DNA from: Treponema sp. OMZ 787
Lineage (GTDB): Bacteria; Spirochaetota; Spirochaetia; Treponematales; Treponemataceae
Reading direction: 5' to 3'
Assembly: GCF_024181225.1 (NCBI RefSeq)
Contig: NZ_CP051198.1
Span: forward strand, 1,364,001 to 1,428,000
DNA length: 64,000 bases
The notes beneath the pieces are model-generated. The model was given only the letters and a program-made list of their open reading frames with translations, had not been told where the DNA came from and did no database searches. Every line of letters starts with the position of its first letter. The first letter of the stretch is position 1. The position numbers and the translations under genes are program-made. This document shows, piece by piece, positions 19,538 to 28,267 of the stretch.

Positions 19538-20955
19538 AAACTTATTTTGTATGCAAGACTTCCTTTTATAAAAGGTTTGGCGGTTTCAACTATTATTTCT
19601 CCCTTAAAAGAATTTGATGTAAGCCTTGTCTTTTTTATAAGTTCTGCCTGAGTTGAAAAACTAAAGATTCCTTTTTCCCAAGCTATAAATGTTTTCTTAT
19701 TCTTTTTTAATAATGTATTTTTTTGCATAAAGGAAGCTGAAAGATTTATATTGAAGGCTTTGTTAAATTTTATTTTAATATCCGAGGAAAAAGAATAGTT
19801 TTTTACTATAAACGGATTTTTTAATTTGTCTTCCAGTTTTGTATTTCCTTTTATTGAAAAGAGTGTATTGGCAAAAAGTTTGATGGGAATTTTAATTTGA
19901 CCTTTCAGATCCCACTCGGTATTATCATAATATATTTCGCTCTTTAATTTAAACCGCTTAAAACTAAGGTCCAAGCCTATTCCTCCGGAATGTAAATTTT
20001 CATAAACTTTTTTCTTTTTAAAATACTTTCGCAAAAAATTATATGAAAGGCCGAGATCTAAAGCTCCAATCTCAATTTTCGGCTGAACAAAGGCCTTCAA
20101 TGTACCGTCTCTTTCAAATAAGGCTCCGGTGTTAAGCATAAAATAGTCGCTTTGAATATTATACTCGGCCCTGCCAAAAAAATCTAAATTTGAATCGGAT
20201 TTGTTTTTTTTATCCGGTACTCCATAAGGAATCTTTACTCCTAAGGCCATGGAAAATACCGAGTTTATCAATTCTCCTTGTTCTCCCAATATAAATTCTC
20301 CGGAATAAAATTGGTCATAATTAGATGCGGTAAGATTAAATTTAGAGTAGGCTGAATTTGTCAGTGAAGAAAGAATGCTGAAATTTAAAAAGTTGCTTTC
20401 ATTCTCTTTTTTATAAGATGTACAAAATGAAAGATTCGGCCATATTTCCTTTTGTTTTTGTTCGGACAAAAAAATAAGATTAAAATTTTTTACTGCAAAT
20501 TCTGTCCCGATGCTTACATCGAATTTTGATTTTGATATTTCAAGCAAATACTTGGGAGAAAGACTTATGCCTTTATAAAAAGGCTTTTTTTCAGAATCAT
20601 TTTTAAAAAGCATCCTGTTTATAAAACTTGATTTTGTAATTCCGCCGTAAAAAAAGGACAGAGCCGGATAAAGCTTTTTCTTTTCCCGGTATAGGACCGG
20701 ACTGAATTTTAAGCTGAAGCCTTGAGGTATAAGTGTAAATTTAGGAGTATCTTCCTGAGTTTTTGCTGCCGTATATACTTCAAAAAAAGGATTTTTTGCC
20801 TCGGCTTTTAGGTTATAATCAAGGTTAAGATCAATACTCTGTGTAATAGAAAAAAATTTTTTTTCTACAGGTATTTCCGCATTTAAACCAATGCTGAATA
20901 TCAGCATCATTGAACAAATCCTAAAGAATTTAATAAAAATATTTTTTGTCTTCAT
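19534..20955 (-). CDS. Predicted outer-membrane beta-barrel protein
   Basis: 473 residues. A basic N-terminus and hydrophobic signal (about 8-27, cleaved near LNAEIPV) precede a long series of alternating polar and hydrophobic strands with many Asn, Lys and aromatic residues. The C-terminal residue is Phe (LAYKISF), as expected for an outer-membrane barrel. I do not recognise a named family. Low sequence complexity and Lys/Phe richness suggest a lineage-specific protein. Role unknown; could be a porin-like or LPS-transport-like protein, but no motif decides. Confidence 0.65.
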   Translation of the reverse strand: MKTKNIFIKFFRICSMMLIFSIGLNAEIPVEKKFFSITQSIDLNLDYNLKAEAKNPFFEVYTAAKTQEDTPKFTLIPQGFSLKFSPVLYREKKKLYPALSFFYGGITKSSFINRMLFKNDSEKKPFYKGISLSPKYLLEISKSKFDVSIGTEFAVKNFNLIFLSEQKQKEIWPNLSFCTSYKKENESNFLNFSILSSLTNSAYSKFNLTASNYDQFYSGEFILGEQGELINSVFSMALGVKIPYGVPDKKNKSDSNLDFFGRAEYNIQSDYFMLNTGALFERDGTLKAFVQPKIEIGALDLGLSYNFLRKYFKKKKVYENLHSGGIGLDLSFKRFKLKSEIYYDNTEWDLKGQIKIPIKLFANTLFSIKGNTKLEDKLKNPFIVKNYSFSSDIKIKFNKAFNINLSASFMQKNTLLKKNKKTFIAWEKGIFSFSTQAELIKKTRLTSNSFKGEIIVETAKPFIKGSLAYKISF

Positions 20956-21092
20956 ACCTATATATAGCTTTTTTTTGTACCGAATACTAATATTGAAAGT
21001 TTTTTGATTAAAATTATCTAAAAAAAATAAAATCCGTATATTGCTGCAAATAAAAAATTATGCTACAATACGCCAAGGAGAATTTCTTAGTT

Positions 21093-22397
21093 ATGGAAAG
21101 ATTTTTTAAACTTAAGGAGCACAATACTACCGTGCGCACCGAAGTCATTGCTGGTATTACTACCTTTTTGGCAATGGCTTATATTTTGGCCGTAAATCCG
21201 GGAATTTTAAGTGAAGCCGGAATGGATAGAGGTGCCGTTTTTACTGCAACCGCTCTGTCCGCCGCTATTGCAACCCTCGCCATGGGCTTTTTAGCTAATC
21301 TTCCTGTAGCCCTTGCTTCAGGAATGGGATTAAATGCCTTTTTTACATACGGCGTTGTTATCGGTTTAGGTTATTCCCCGTCTACGGCATTAACTGCCGT
21401 TTTTTTAGAAGGCGTTCTTTTTATTTTGCTTTCAGTTGTAAATGTCCGTGAAGCTATCGTAAAATCCATACCTGTCAATCTTAAAAAGGCTGTTGCCGCA
21501 GGTATAGGTATCTTTATTACCTTTATCGCCTTTCAAAATTCAGGCATAATTGTCGATAATCCTACAACACTAGTAGGACTCGGAGAATTCACTTGGGGCT
21601 CTCCTGCTGTTTTAGCCCTTATCGGTTTAATTATAACCTGTGCCCTTTTTATTTTAAAAGTACCCGGAGCAATATTGATAGGAATTTTAGTTACAACCAT
21701 CATTGGTATTCCTTTAAAGATTACCGTTCCATTCGGCGGTTGGGAAGGCTGGACTCCTTTTAGTCTCCCCTCAGCTCCTGCAATGTTCAATTTTGAGTTT
21801 TCAAATGTGCTTTCTTTTAAATTCTTTATTGTATTTGTTTCTTTCCTCTTTGTGGATATTTTTGATACGGTCGGAACCCTCGTGGGTGTTGCAACTCAGG
21901 CAAACCTTGTAGATAAAGACGGAAATATTCCCAGGATTAAGCAAGCCTTTTTATCTGATGCTATCGGAACAGTAGTAGGTGCCGCTCTAGGAACCTCAAC
22001 AGTAACAAGCTATGTTGAAAGTACTGCCGGTGTTGCAGCCGGAGGAAAGACAGGTTTAACATCTGTGATAACAGCCCTTATGTTCATCGCTTCATTATTG
22101 TTTTCTCCGATTTTCTTGCTTATTCCTGCCGCAGCCACTGCTCCGGCACTTATAATAGTGGGCTTTTTGATGATGACCCAAGCCGGAGAAATAAACTATA
22201 AGGATCCTACTGAAGGAATTCCTGCATTCTTAACGATGATTATGATGCCGTTTACCTACAGCGTTGCTGAAGGTATTGTATACGGCGTTTTGGCCTATGT
22301 TATCTTAAAATCAATTAAGGGTAAATTCAAGGAAATACCTCTTATTACTTGGATCTTGTTTGTAATCTTCATGTTAAGATTCTTTGTTAAATTCTAA
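21093..22397 (+). CDS. NCS2-family purine permease (AdeQ/PbuG-like)
   Basis: 434 residues, about 12-14 membrane segments. The N-terminal LKEHNTTVRTEVIAGITTFLAMAY pattern (conserved positions NTxxRTExxAGxTTFLxMAYI), ALASGMGLNAFFTYG, and FVDIFDTVGTLVGVA with TSTVTSYVEST are signatures of the AzgA/PbuG branch, which imports adenine, guanine or hypoxanthine by proton symport. The family start MERFFKL is at 21093. AAGGAG at 21075-21080 is 12 bases from it, a long spacer, and an upstream ATG at 21060 remains possible. Near cytidine deaminase, giving a small nucleobase-salvage neighbourhood. Confidence 0.9.
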   Translation: MERFFKLKEHNTTVRTEVIAGITTFLAMAYILAVNPGILSEAGMDRGAVFTATALSAAIATLAMGFLANLPVALASGMGLNAFFTYGVVIGLGYSPSTALTAVFLEGVLFILLSVVNVREAIVKSIPVNLKKAVAAGIGIFITFIAFQNSGIIVDNPTTLVGLGEFTWGSPAVLALIGLIITCALFILKVPGAILIGILVTTIIGIPLKITVPFGGWEGWTPFSLPSAPAMFNFEFSNVLSFKFFIVFVSFLFVDIFDTVGTLVGVATQANLVDKDGNIPRIKQAFLSDAIGTVVGAALGTSTVTSYVESTAGVAAGGKTGLTSVITALMFIASLLFSPIFLLIPAAATAPALIIVGFLMMTQAGEINYKDPTEGIPAFLTMIMMPFTYSVAEGIVYGVLAYVILKSIKGKFKEIPLITWILFVIFMLRFFVKF

Positions 22398-22407
22398 ATT
22401 TTGTTAT

Positions 22408-22438
22408 AGCCCCTTCCTGTTTTAGGCAGGGGCTTTCT
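22408..22438 (+). terminator. Rho-independent terminator after the purine permease
   Basis: AGCCCCTTCCT pairs with AGGCAGGGGCT with one mismatch (22408-22434), followed by TTTCTT. Confidence 0.75.
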
Positions 22439-22470
22439 TAAATTTATATATTATTTGAAAAACTACCTAC

Positions 22471-22499
22471 TTGAACTTTTAAGCTCTTTCAGGTATAAT
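22471..22499 (+). promoter_or_regulatory. Promoter of tRNA-Arg
   Basis: TTGAAC (22471-22476), a 17-base spacer and a consensus TATAAT (22494-22499), 11 bases before the tRNA. Confidence 0.85.
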
Positions 22500-22510
22500 A
22501 CACATCATCT

Positions 22511-22584
22511 GATCCGTTAGCTCAGTTGGATAGAGCGGCTGCCTCCTAAGCAGCAGGTCGGACGTTCGAATCGTCTACGGGTCA
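22511..22584 (+). tRNA. tRNA-Arg (CCT)
   Basis: Acceptor GATCCGT/ACGGGTC, D-arm GCTC...GAGC, anticodon stem GCTGC/GCAGC with loop CTCCTAA (anticodon CCT, reads AGG), T-loop TTCGAAT, discriminator A. CCA is not encoded. The last ten bases are shared with the end of the opposing cdd gene. Confidence 0.93.
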
Positions 22585-22991
22585 TTTTTTAATTCGTGCA
22601 GGGCATCGAAGGGGTATATTCCTTTAACATCTGTAAGAACTACATTATCAAGGGAAGAACCGAAGATTACCGGTGTATCTCCTGCCATGAATTCAGAAAT
22701 AACCTGTCTGCAAGCTCCGCATGGGCTTACCGGGTAATCCGCATCTGGCGTTGCAATTGCGATTGCCTTAAAATCCGTTTTTCCTTCAGAAACAGCCTTA
22801 AATATTGCCGTACGCTCTGCACAGTTTGTAAGTCCATATGAGCGGTTTTCTACATTTACTCCTGTTACTGTAGATCCGTCTCCCAACAAAAGGGCTGCTC
22901 CCACATGAAAATTGGAGTAGGGTGCATAAGCTTTTTTTGAAGCCTCAAGGGCTTTTTTGAATAAATTCTCTAATTCACTTGAAATTTCCAT
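22575..22991 (-). CDS. cdd: Cytidine deaminase
   Basis: 138-residue homotetramer-type enzyme that converts cytidine and deoxycytidine to uridine and deoxyuridine. The zinc site is complete: NCAERTAIF (about 56-64, Cys plus catalytic Glu) and PCGACRQ (about 91-97). The C-terminal Asp-Pro-stop codons are read from the antisense of the tRNA-Arg acceptor stem, so the gene ends inside the tRNA. With the neighbouring permease this supports salvage of host nucleosides. Confidence 0.95.
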   Translation of the reverse strand: MEISSELENLFKKALEASKKAYAPYSNFHVGAALLLGDGSTVTGVNVENRSYGLTNCAERTAIFKAVSEGKTDFKAIAIATPDADYPVSPCGACRQVISEFMAGDTPVIFGSSLDNVVLTDVKGIYPFDALHELKNDP

Positions 22992-23014
22992 AAAAGTAGT
23001 ATATCATATTTTCT

Positions 23015-24139
23015 ATGTTATTTAAAGGAAAAAATAAATTTATTTTTATTGGTGTAATTATTATTCTTGTTATATATATTTTTGCAGCCGCAGTTCCAAT
23101 GCGGGAGGATGTCTATCTGATGCCTGATTGGGCTTCGCCTATACCGAAAGTCCAAAACGGACAAATCTATTCGGGGGAAGCGGCAGCATCTTTTGATGAG
23201 CTTAAACAAAGATTTGACGGAAAATCTCCCATTGTTTTTTCCTTAGGTGAGTCTTTCGGATATTTTACCGAAGACGGTAAAATTTTGCGGTCCGAAATTG
23301 CGGAAGACAGATTCACTGCCTCTTCTTATGCTTGGACAAAATATCCTCAAAAACCTCTCTTTACAGATATTTACACGCCTGAAGAATTCGATTTGGAAAA
23401 ACCTTTTTTGCGTATCGATAAGCCCGGCTATGTTTACCTCGATAAGGATAGAATTTTTTTGTTTGAGCCTGAAGGTTCTTCACTTTCACAATACGACAAT
23501 ACAGGTAAAAAGCTCTGGCACTATACTCATACCTTTCCTATAACCGCTTTTCAGTCCTCCAAGGCCGGCTGTGTTATAGGTCATTCTGACGGGCTTTTAG
23601 TCTGCCTTGATTCCGATGGAAACTCTCTTTTTAGTTTTTACCCCGGGGGCAGTACCTATCAGTCAATAATGGGTGCTGCAATTTCCGAAGACGGAAAACA
23701 GGTACTTTGTTTATGCGGACTCAACAAGCAAAGAGTTGTTCTTATAAATATTTCAGGAAATCAGCATAAAATAATCTACCATTCGTATTTCGAAAAAGAT
23801 TTAAGAAGGCAGGCCTTTGCCTCTTTTGATAAGTCAGGGGATTTTGCCGTTTTTGAATCTACGGAAGGTATAGGAATTGTAGACTGTAAAAACTTGACTC
23901 TTTCTATTATAAAAGAAGAAGGCTTTATTTCAGGCTTGGGCTTTCAAAATAAAAATAATCTGCTTACGGTGCTTCTTCAAAAAGAAGATGAATGTTCAAT
24001 CTTGCTGATTGATCCTCCTAATTTTATGATAGGAAAAACTAAGTTTAAATCTAAAAATGCTTTTTTAATTCAAAAAGAGGATAAAATTTATATAGGTACA
24101 GACGATAAGATTGCTGCATTGGATGTAAGGGGGCTTTAA
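23015..24139 (+). CDS. Membrane-anchored beta-propeller-like protein
   Basis: 374 residues. An N-terminal membrane helix (about 8-27) is followed by repeating four-strand units of the WD40/PQQ-like type, for example LFEPEGSSLSQYDNTGKKLWHYT (conserved pattern DxxGKxLW) and the GHSDGLLVCLDSDGNSLF stretch. This suggests an extracytoplasmic propeller. No catalytic residues are apparent. It is immediately followed by a degenerate M23-peptidase protein (no gap), and the pair is probably one unit acting on or near peptidoglycan. Family not recognised. Confidence 0.7.
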   Translation: MLFKGKNKFIFIGVIIILVIYIFAAAVPMREDVYLMPDWASPIPKVQNGQIYSGEAAASFDELKQRFDGKSPIVFSLGESFGYFTEDGKILRSEIAEDRFTASSYAWTKYPQKPLFTDIYTPEEFDLEKPFLRIDKPGYVYLDKDRIFLFEPEGSSLSQYDNTGKKLWHYTHTFPITAFQSSKAGCVIGHSDGLLVCLDSDGNSLFSFYPGGSTYQSIMGAAISEDGKQVLCLCGLNKQRVVLINISGNQHKIIYHSYFEKDLRRQAFASFDKSGDFAVFESTEGIGIVDCKNLTLSIIKEEGFISGLGFQNKNNLLTVLLQKEDECSILLIDPPNFMIGKTKFKSKNAFLIQKEDKIYIGTDDKIAALDVRGL

Positions 24140-24997
24140 GTGAAAAAACATATTTCTAAGTTTTTATTTTTTATTACCTTTTTATGCTCTTACTCCTTTG
24201 AATGGCCTGTCGAAAATCCTTATCTTTTGCGTTTATTTGCCCAAAAAGATGGGGCTTCCGTTTCCCGTTCCTTGGTGTTTAAAGATGTTGAGCAGGTGAG
24301 GGCTTCGGGCTACGGTAAGAACTTAATAAATATAGACGGCAAAAGCGGCAGCCGATTTTTTCCAAGCACATTGGGAAATGCCGTGGTCTTCATTGATGAT
24401 GAAGGTCTACAAAGTATTTATGCCAATCTTTCGGACACGGATATTTTTAATGCACGGAAAGAAACGGAATCGGGTTCCGTTTTGGGATATGCCGGAAAAT
24501 CGGCATGGACAGAGGAAAAGACTTTGATTTTTCAGGTTGCAGATACCCGCAATAATGTTTTAATCAATCCTCTTTTGTTTATGCCTGCCTTTGAAGACAA
24601 AACCGAGCCTCAAATTCAAAATACCGTTTTGATAAACGGAGATAAGCAGGTTCTTAACCCTGAAACGGTAAAAAAAATAAGGCAGGGGGCCTATGATCTT
24701 TATTCTTCAATCTTTGATTTATCCGAAAAAGGAGGGCTGCCTCTCGCTCCTTTTAGGGTGACGGTTTCGATTAACGGAATGAATATAGCAGATCTTCCCT
24801 TTGAGGTCTTGAGTTCGGACGGTAAGGATCTTTACCTGCAAAATAAAAAGGCTTCTCTTTCCCTTTTGTATCAAAAAGAGGGCATGATGCATTTGGGAAA
24901 GATAAATTTACCCGCAGGAAAAATTGAGCTTATAATTACCGCCCTCGATAAAAGCGGAAATGAAAAAAGGTCTTCTTTTATTTTTCAGGTAGAGTAA
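24140..24997 (+). CDS. M23 (LytM)-like protein lacking catalytic residues
   Basis: 285 residues, GTG start at 24140 directly after the previous stop. Signal peptide about 1-20. Residues about 70-150 have the LytM/M23 layout: GNAVVFIDDEGLQSIYANL where active enzymes have GNxVxIxHxxGxxTxYxHL, then GSVLGYAGKSAW, then LIFQVAD in place of the HLHFEV strand. The metal-binding histidines are absent, so hydrolysis is unlikely. The family has known inactive members that regulate other hydrolases (EnvC/NlpD style). The C-terminal half is an immunoglobulin-like beta region. Regulatory role is inference. Confidence 0.7.
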   Translation: MKKHISKFLFFITFLCSYSFEWPVENPYLLRLFAQKDGASVSRSLVFKDVEQVRASGYGKNLINIDGKSGSRFFPSTLGNAVVFIDDEGLQSIYANLSDTDIFNARKETESGSVLGYAGKSAWTEEKTLIFQVADTRNNVLINPLLFMPAFEDKTEPQIQNTVLINGDKQVLNPETVKKIRQGAYDLYSSIFDLSEKGGLPLAPFRVTVSINGMNIADLPFEVLSSDGKDLYLQNKKASLSLLYQKEGMMHLGKINLPAGKIELIITALDKSGNEKRSSFIFQVE

Positions 24998-25009
24998 AAA
25001 AGTTTTGTC

Positions 25010-26740
25010 TTAGTTTTGAGTTTCCAAAATCTTTTCTATGTTTAATTCGCCTGCAAAGCAGGGAATGTTTATGTCCCAGTTTTCCAAGACTTGAGGATGA
25101 ATCTCCCCGAATATGCCTATTTGTTCTCCCTTGTAAAGAAGGCCTGCCTGCCTTCCCGAAATAAAGCGCGGGTCATCGGTTTCGCAAACCTTGTATTCTA
25201 TTCCGAGGTAATATAAGAGGTTTGCCGCCTCGCTTGCTGCCGTGTTAAAGTTGGCGTTTTGCTCTGCCGTCAAAAAGCCTAAACTTTGGGCTGTACCTGT
25301 GCCTGTGGAGTGGGCCTCGTCAAAAAAGGCAATTTTTCCCGTCTCAAAGATTTTATGAGGGTAGACCGCATTTGCAGAGCCCATTTCGGCGTTTAAAAGA
25401 GAGGGGAGAATAGAGGGGCGGACAAACTGATAGTTTTCGGACATTGGGTTTGAAATCTCGATGACCGAAGATTCGTCGATACACATTCTTTCGATATAGT
25501 CTTTTTTTGATCCCAGATAGTTAAAAATCATTTCCTGATAGCCCATGCCTATCATAAGGCCCTTTATTTTTCGGCTTAGCATGGTTGTAGGCAAAAGTCT
25601 TCCGATTGTAAATTCGTTGGGCGTTTCCGGAGTAAAGAAGTTAACCGTTTTACCCATCATTACATCTTCGATTATGTCTACTTCATGTAAAAAGTCGTTG
25701 CGGTATGGAGATGGTTTAAGCGTAATCTTATTCCCCGAAATTTCGGTTTCCGAGTCCATGCGTTTTAGGGCCTCGGCAATTTCTTCTGCCGTAAAGGAGG
25801 AACCTAAAAGCTTGTTGACGGCTTCTACTGTAGTTTCCGCATTTCCCTGAAAATAAAACGGGGTTGTGACGGTTTTTCCGTATCCTGTTTCATAAGGATG
25901 TTCTATTTTTACCGGAAGAATTGTGTATCCGCAGTCGGCAAAGTCGCAGGCGACTATATTGGCAGAAAGGAGGATGCTTGTCATGTCCGTACCGGTAAAT
26001 TCTACAAAAAGATCGGCATCGCCTGCTTGGACGGCTCCTATCCTTGCACTGTTTATAACAGGCGGCATCGAAAGAACTTCTCCATTTGCATCCTTTAGAA
26101 TAGGAAAAAGTTTTTTGTCTTCAAGTAAGGAAGCATACTCGATTCCCTTGGGATGTTCCTTTAGAATTTTTCGGCATGAAAGAGGATTTTCCATGTCGAG
26201 CGGAGTAAACTCTTGCTTATCGGGATCTACAGCCGTGTAATCAATCGGCCATTTTATAAGCTTTGAGCGGTAAACTCCCATTGAAACGGTCTTTCGTTTT
26301 CTTCCGAAGTTTCGGCAAAGTTTTTCTTGTGTTTGAATTATGTCTGCAAGCATGAGCTCATCTATGGGTTTACCCGAAATTACAAAGCCTGCCGCAAAGG
26401 GGCGGATGTCTTTAAGTTCGGGCGAAACCTTAACTATACGCTCGGCGGAGTTTTGAGTTTTTTCCTTTGATGAAAGAAAGCTTTGGTAGCTTTTTGTATT
26501 TGATTCGCCTCCTGCATGAATACGTAAAAGCCTTGTAAGGCCCGCGGTAGACCAAAGGTCGGGGCGGTTTGTGTCGTTTAATTCTATTTTAATAATCCTC
26601 TCTTTTTCGGGAAGCGAGGTATCGGGTTTTTCGTCAAGTTCTGCCTTGGCTGATGTTAAAATCTCTTCAAGTTTATCGTAACCGTGTGTTTCTCCCAGCA
26701 TCTTAAAAAAAAGGCTTTCATTTACTTCAATTTTAGGCAT
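25010..26740 (-). CDS. pheT: Phenylalanyl-tRNA synthetase beta subunit, archaeal type
   Basis: 576 residues, far shorter than the about 800 of the common bacterial PheT. It lacks the N-terminal EMAP/tRNA-binding domain and C-terminal anticodon-binding domain of that form. It begins with MPKIEVNESLFFKMLG and contains ELNDTNRPDLWSTAGLTR (about 51-68) typical of archaeal and eukaryotic beta chains. B3/4 and B5 regions follow, then SNPMSENYQFVRPSILPSLL (about 424-443). Spirochetes are known to carry this type. It charges tRNA-Phe as an alpha2-beta2 enzyme; pheS is not adjacent. GGAGGAT precedes the ATG. Confidence 0.94.
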   Translation of the reverse strand: MPKIEVNESLFFKMLGETHGYDKLEEILTSAKAELDEKPDTSLPEKERIIKIELNDTNRPDLWSTAGLTRLLRIHAGGESNTKSYQSFLSSKEKTQNSAERIVKVSPELKDIRPFAAGFVISGKPIDELMLADIIQTQEKLCRNFGRKRKTVSMGVYRSKLIKWPIDYTAVDPDKQEFTPLDMENPLSCRKILKEHPKGIEYASLLEDKKLFPILKDANGEVLSMPPVINSARIGAVQAGDADLFVEFTGTDMTSILLSANIVACDFADCGYTILPVKIEHPYETGYGKTVTTPFYFQGNAETTVEAVNKLLGSSFTAEEIAEALKRMDSETEISGNKITLKPSPYRNDFLHEVDIIEDVMMGKTVNFFTPETPNEFTIGRLLPTTMLSRKIKGLMIGMGYQEMIFNYLGSKKDYIERMCIDESSVIEISNPMSENYQFVRPSILPSLLNAEMGSANAVYPHKIFETGKIAFFDEAHSTGTGTAQSLGFLTAEQNANFNTAASEAANLLYYLGIEYKVCETDDPRFISGRQAGLLYKGEQIGIFGEIHPQVLENWDINIPCFAGELNIEKILETQN

Positions 26741-26992
26741 TTTATCCTCCGCAGTTAAAAAAACTGAGAAAAATTATATCATAAATTGCGCCTTTGTGCT
26801 ATAAGGGGAACTAGGGAAAATTCCTTTTTATGTGATAAGTAATTTTTGTAACACTTACTCATTGCATAAAAAAACTGCCCATAAAATTCATGCGACATTT
26901 TATGCGACAGTCCAGCAAAAAGAAAAAATAATTGAAACTTTTTTAGGATTTGAAAATCTGTAAATAGAAACCTGATATAGACTTACAAAATA
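26741..26992. other. Intergenic region between pheT and tRNA-Gly
   Basis: No gene seen. A minus-strand TATAAT at 26773-26778 could be the -10 of pheT, though its -35 (TAGCAC) is weak. The direct repeat ATGCGACA occurs at 26890-26897 and 26902-26909, four bases apart. The rest is AT-rich without recognisable structure. Confidence 0.45.
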
Positions 26993-27064
26993 AGCGGATG
27001 ATGGGAGTCGAACCCACGTCTCCAGCTTGGAAGGCTGGGGTAATAGCCGTTATACGACATCCGC
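26993..27064 (-). tRNA. tRNA-Gly (TCC)
   Basis: Perfect acceptor GCGGATG/CATCCGC, anticodon stem CCAGC/GCTGG with loop CTTCCAA (anticodon TCC, reads GGA/GGG), T-loop TTCGACT, discriminator T. CCA is not encoded. Confidence 0.93.
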
Positions 27065-27075
27065 AAGACTTTGGT

Positions 27076-27104
27076 ATTATATAGATTTTTAAAATTTATG
27101 TCAA
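27076..27104 (-). promoter_or_regulatory. Promoter of tRNA-Gly
   Basis: Minus-strand TTGACA (27099-27104), 17-base spacer, TATAAT (27076-27081): a full consensus promoter ending 11 bases before the tRNA. Confidence 0.88.
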
Positions 27105-27178
27105 TAGTTTTTTTAAAAAAAACATAAAAATTACAGGCGAATAATTTATAGATAAAAATAGATGAGCTTGGGAGTATT

Positions 27179-28267
27179 CTAAAGTCTGTTTATGCTTAAA
27201 AGAATGGAGTCTATTGTGGGGATTATCATTTTGTGTTTGATTTCGTGTTTTACGGATAACAGCTTGTAAAAGACTTCAAAGGCTTCCTCTATTGATTTTC
27301 CTATCCGGCTTTTAAAATTCATCCTTGCTTTAAGCATCCATTTCGATATGTATATCATGCCCGTCAAAACAATAGCTTTTTCAAATCCCCGTAACAGGGC
27401 TTGATGGGTTACATCAATACTGCCTATGCTGAAAATTATCTTTCCCGCTGGAGGAAAAAGGTTAAAAACGGTAATGGCCGTAAACATAAAGATTAAATTT
27501 AAAAAATTAAGTTTTTGTCTGTCGGTTGCACAAAGAATCAGGGCTGCCCCCATGACAATGGCTTGTACCGGCAGAAAAGGCACAAAGAGCAAGATTAAAA
27601 AAAGGCTTATGCCTGAACCTATCCTAAGATAGCGATCCCTTAAAGCTCTGCTTTTTGTTTGCTCGGATTCTTCTTTAGTCTTATACTTTCTGACCGCTTG
27701 AGAATTATCCGAAACAAAGTCGAATCTTTCGGCTTTTACTCTTTGGTACCAGACAGATTTTGTTTCGAATTCTGAAGCAAACCATCCTAAAGCAATTGCC
27801 GTTATTGCCCCCAAAGAAAATACGGGCGGAATTATATAGACAGCCGATTTTCCGAACATGAGCAGGACTGCCAAAAGAAATTGCAGGCTGTTTGAAACAA
27901 AGGCTCCTGCCAAGCTGATTCCTATAAATGAGACGGCTTTCCGCGGAATTTTTCTCATAGAATACATTAAAAGTCCTGAAGAAAAGGTTCCGATTGCAGA
28001 AAAAAGAAGAATGTACGAAAAAAGAGTTCCCGAAATTAGGGCTTGGCCTAAAACCTTTATAAGCAAAAGAAGCATAAAGGCCGGAAAAGAGAAGATATCT
28101 ATACCTAAAAGAAGGGGCAGATTTGCCAAGCCGATTCTAAAAAAAGGAACCGGCTTGGGAATCATTATTTCGATTGCCGAAAGAAAAAAACAAAATCCTC
28201 CGAACAAGGGAATAAGTGAATCTGCTTTTTTGTTTTTTAGCGGCAACCCGAGCACCCGCAGCCGCAA
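27179..28267 (-). CDS. Gx transporter family membrane protein (heptaprenyl diphosphate synthase component I-like)
   Basis: Up to 362 residues. About seven membrane helices in the first 165 residues match the Gx transporter/Hpre_diP_synt_I family (FFLSAIEIMIPKPVPFFRIG, GLANLPLLLGID). A second hydrophobic cluster follows (about 210-300), with an amphipathic C-terminal tail. The start is uncertain: TTG at 28267 and TTG at 28246 both fall inside the end of the upstream isomerase gene, with no clear ribosome site, so translation coupling is likely. The family probably moves a small molecule in isoprenoid or electron-transfer contexts; substrate not known. Confidence 0.75.
   Translation of the reverse strand: MRLRVLGLPLKNKKADSLIPLFGGFCFFLSAIEIMIPKPVPFFRIGLANLPLLLGIDIFSFPAFMLLLLIKVLGQALISGTLFSYILLFSAIGTFSSGLLMYSMRKIPRKAVSFIGISLAGAFVSNSLQFLLAVLLMFGKSAVYIIPPVFSLGAITAIALGWFASEFETKSVWYQRVKAERFDFVSDNSQAVRKYKTKEESEQTKSRALRDRYLRIGSGISLFLILLFVPFLPVQAIVMGAALILCATDRQKLNFLNLIFMFTAITVFNLFPPAGKIIFSIGSIDVTHQALLRGFEKAIVLTGMIYISKWMLKARMNFKSRIGKSIEEAFEVFYKLLSVKHEIKHKMIIPTIDSILLSINRL

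Noticed and set aside
25545-26240. Several plus-strand frames of about 65-105 codons within pheT
   Set aside because: They lie fully antisense to a well-supported conserved gene and encode no recognisable protein.
26890-26909. Repeated ATGCGACA as an attachment or CRISPR site near tRNA-Gly
   Set aside because: Eight bases with a four-base gap; no integrase, and it is 84 bases away from the tRNA end.
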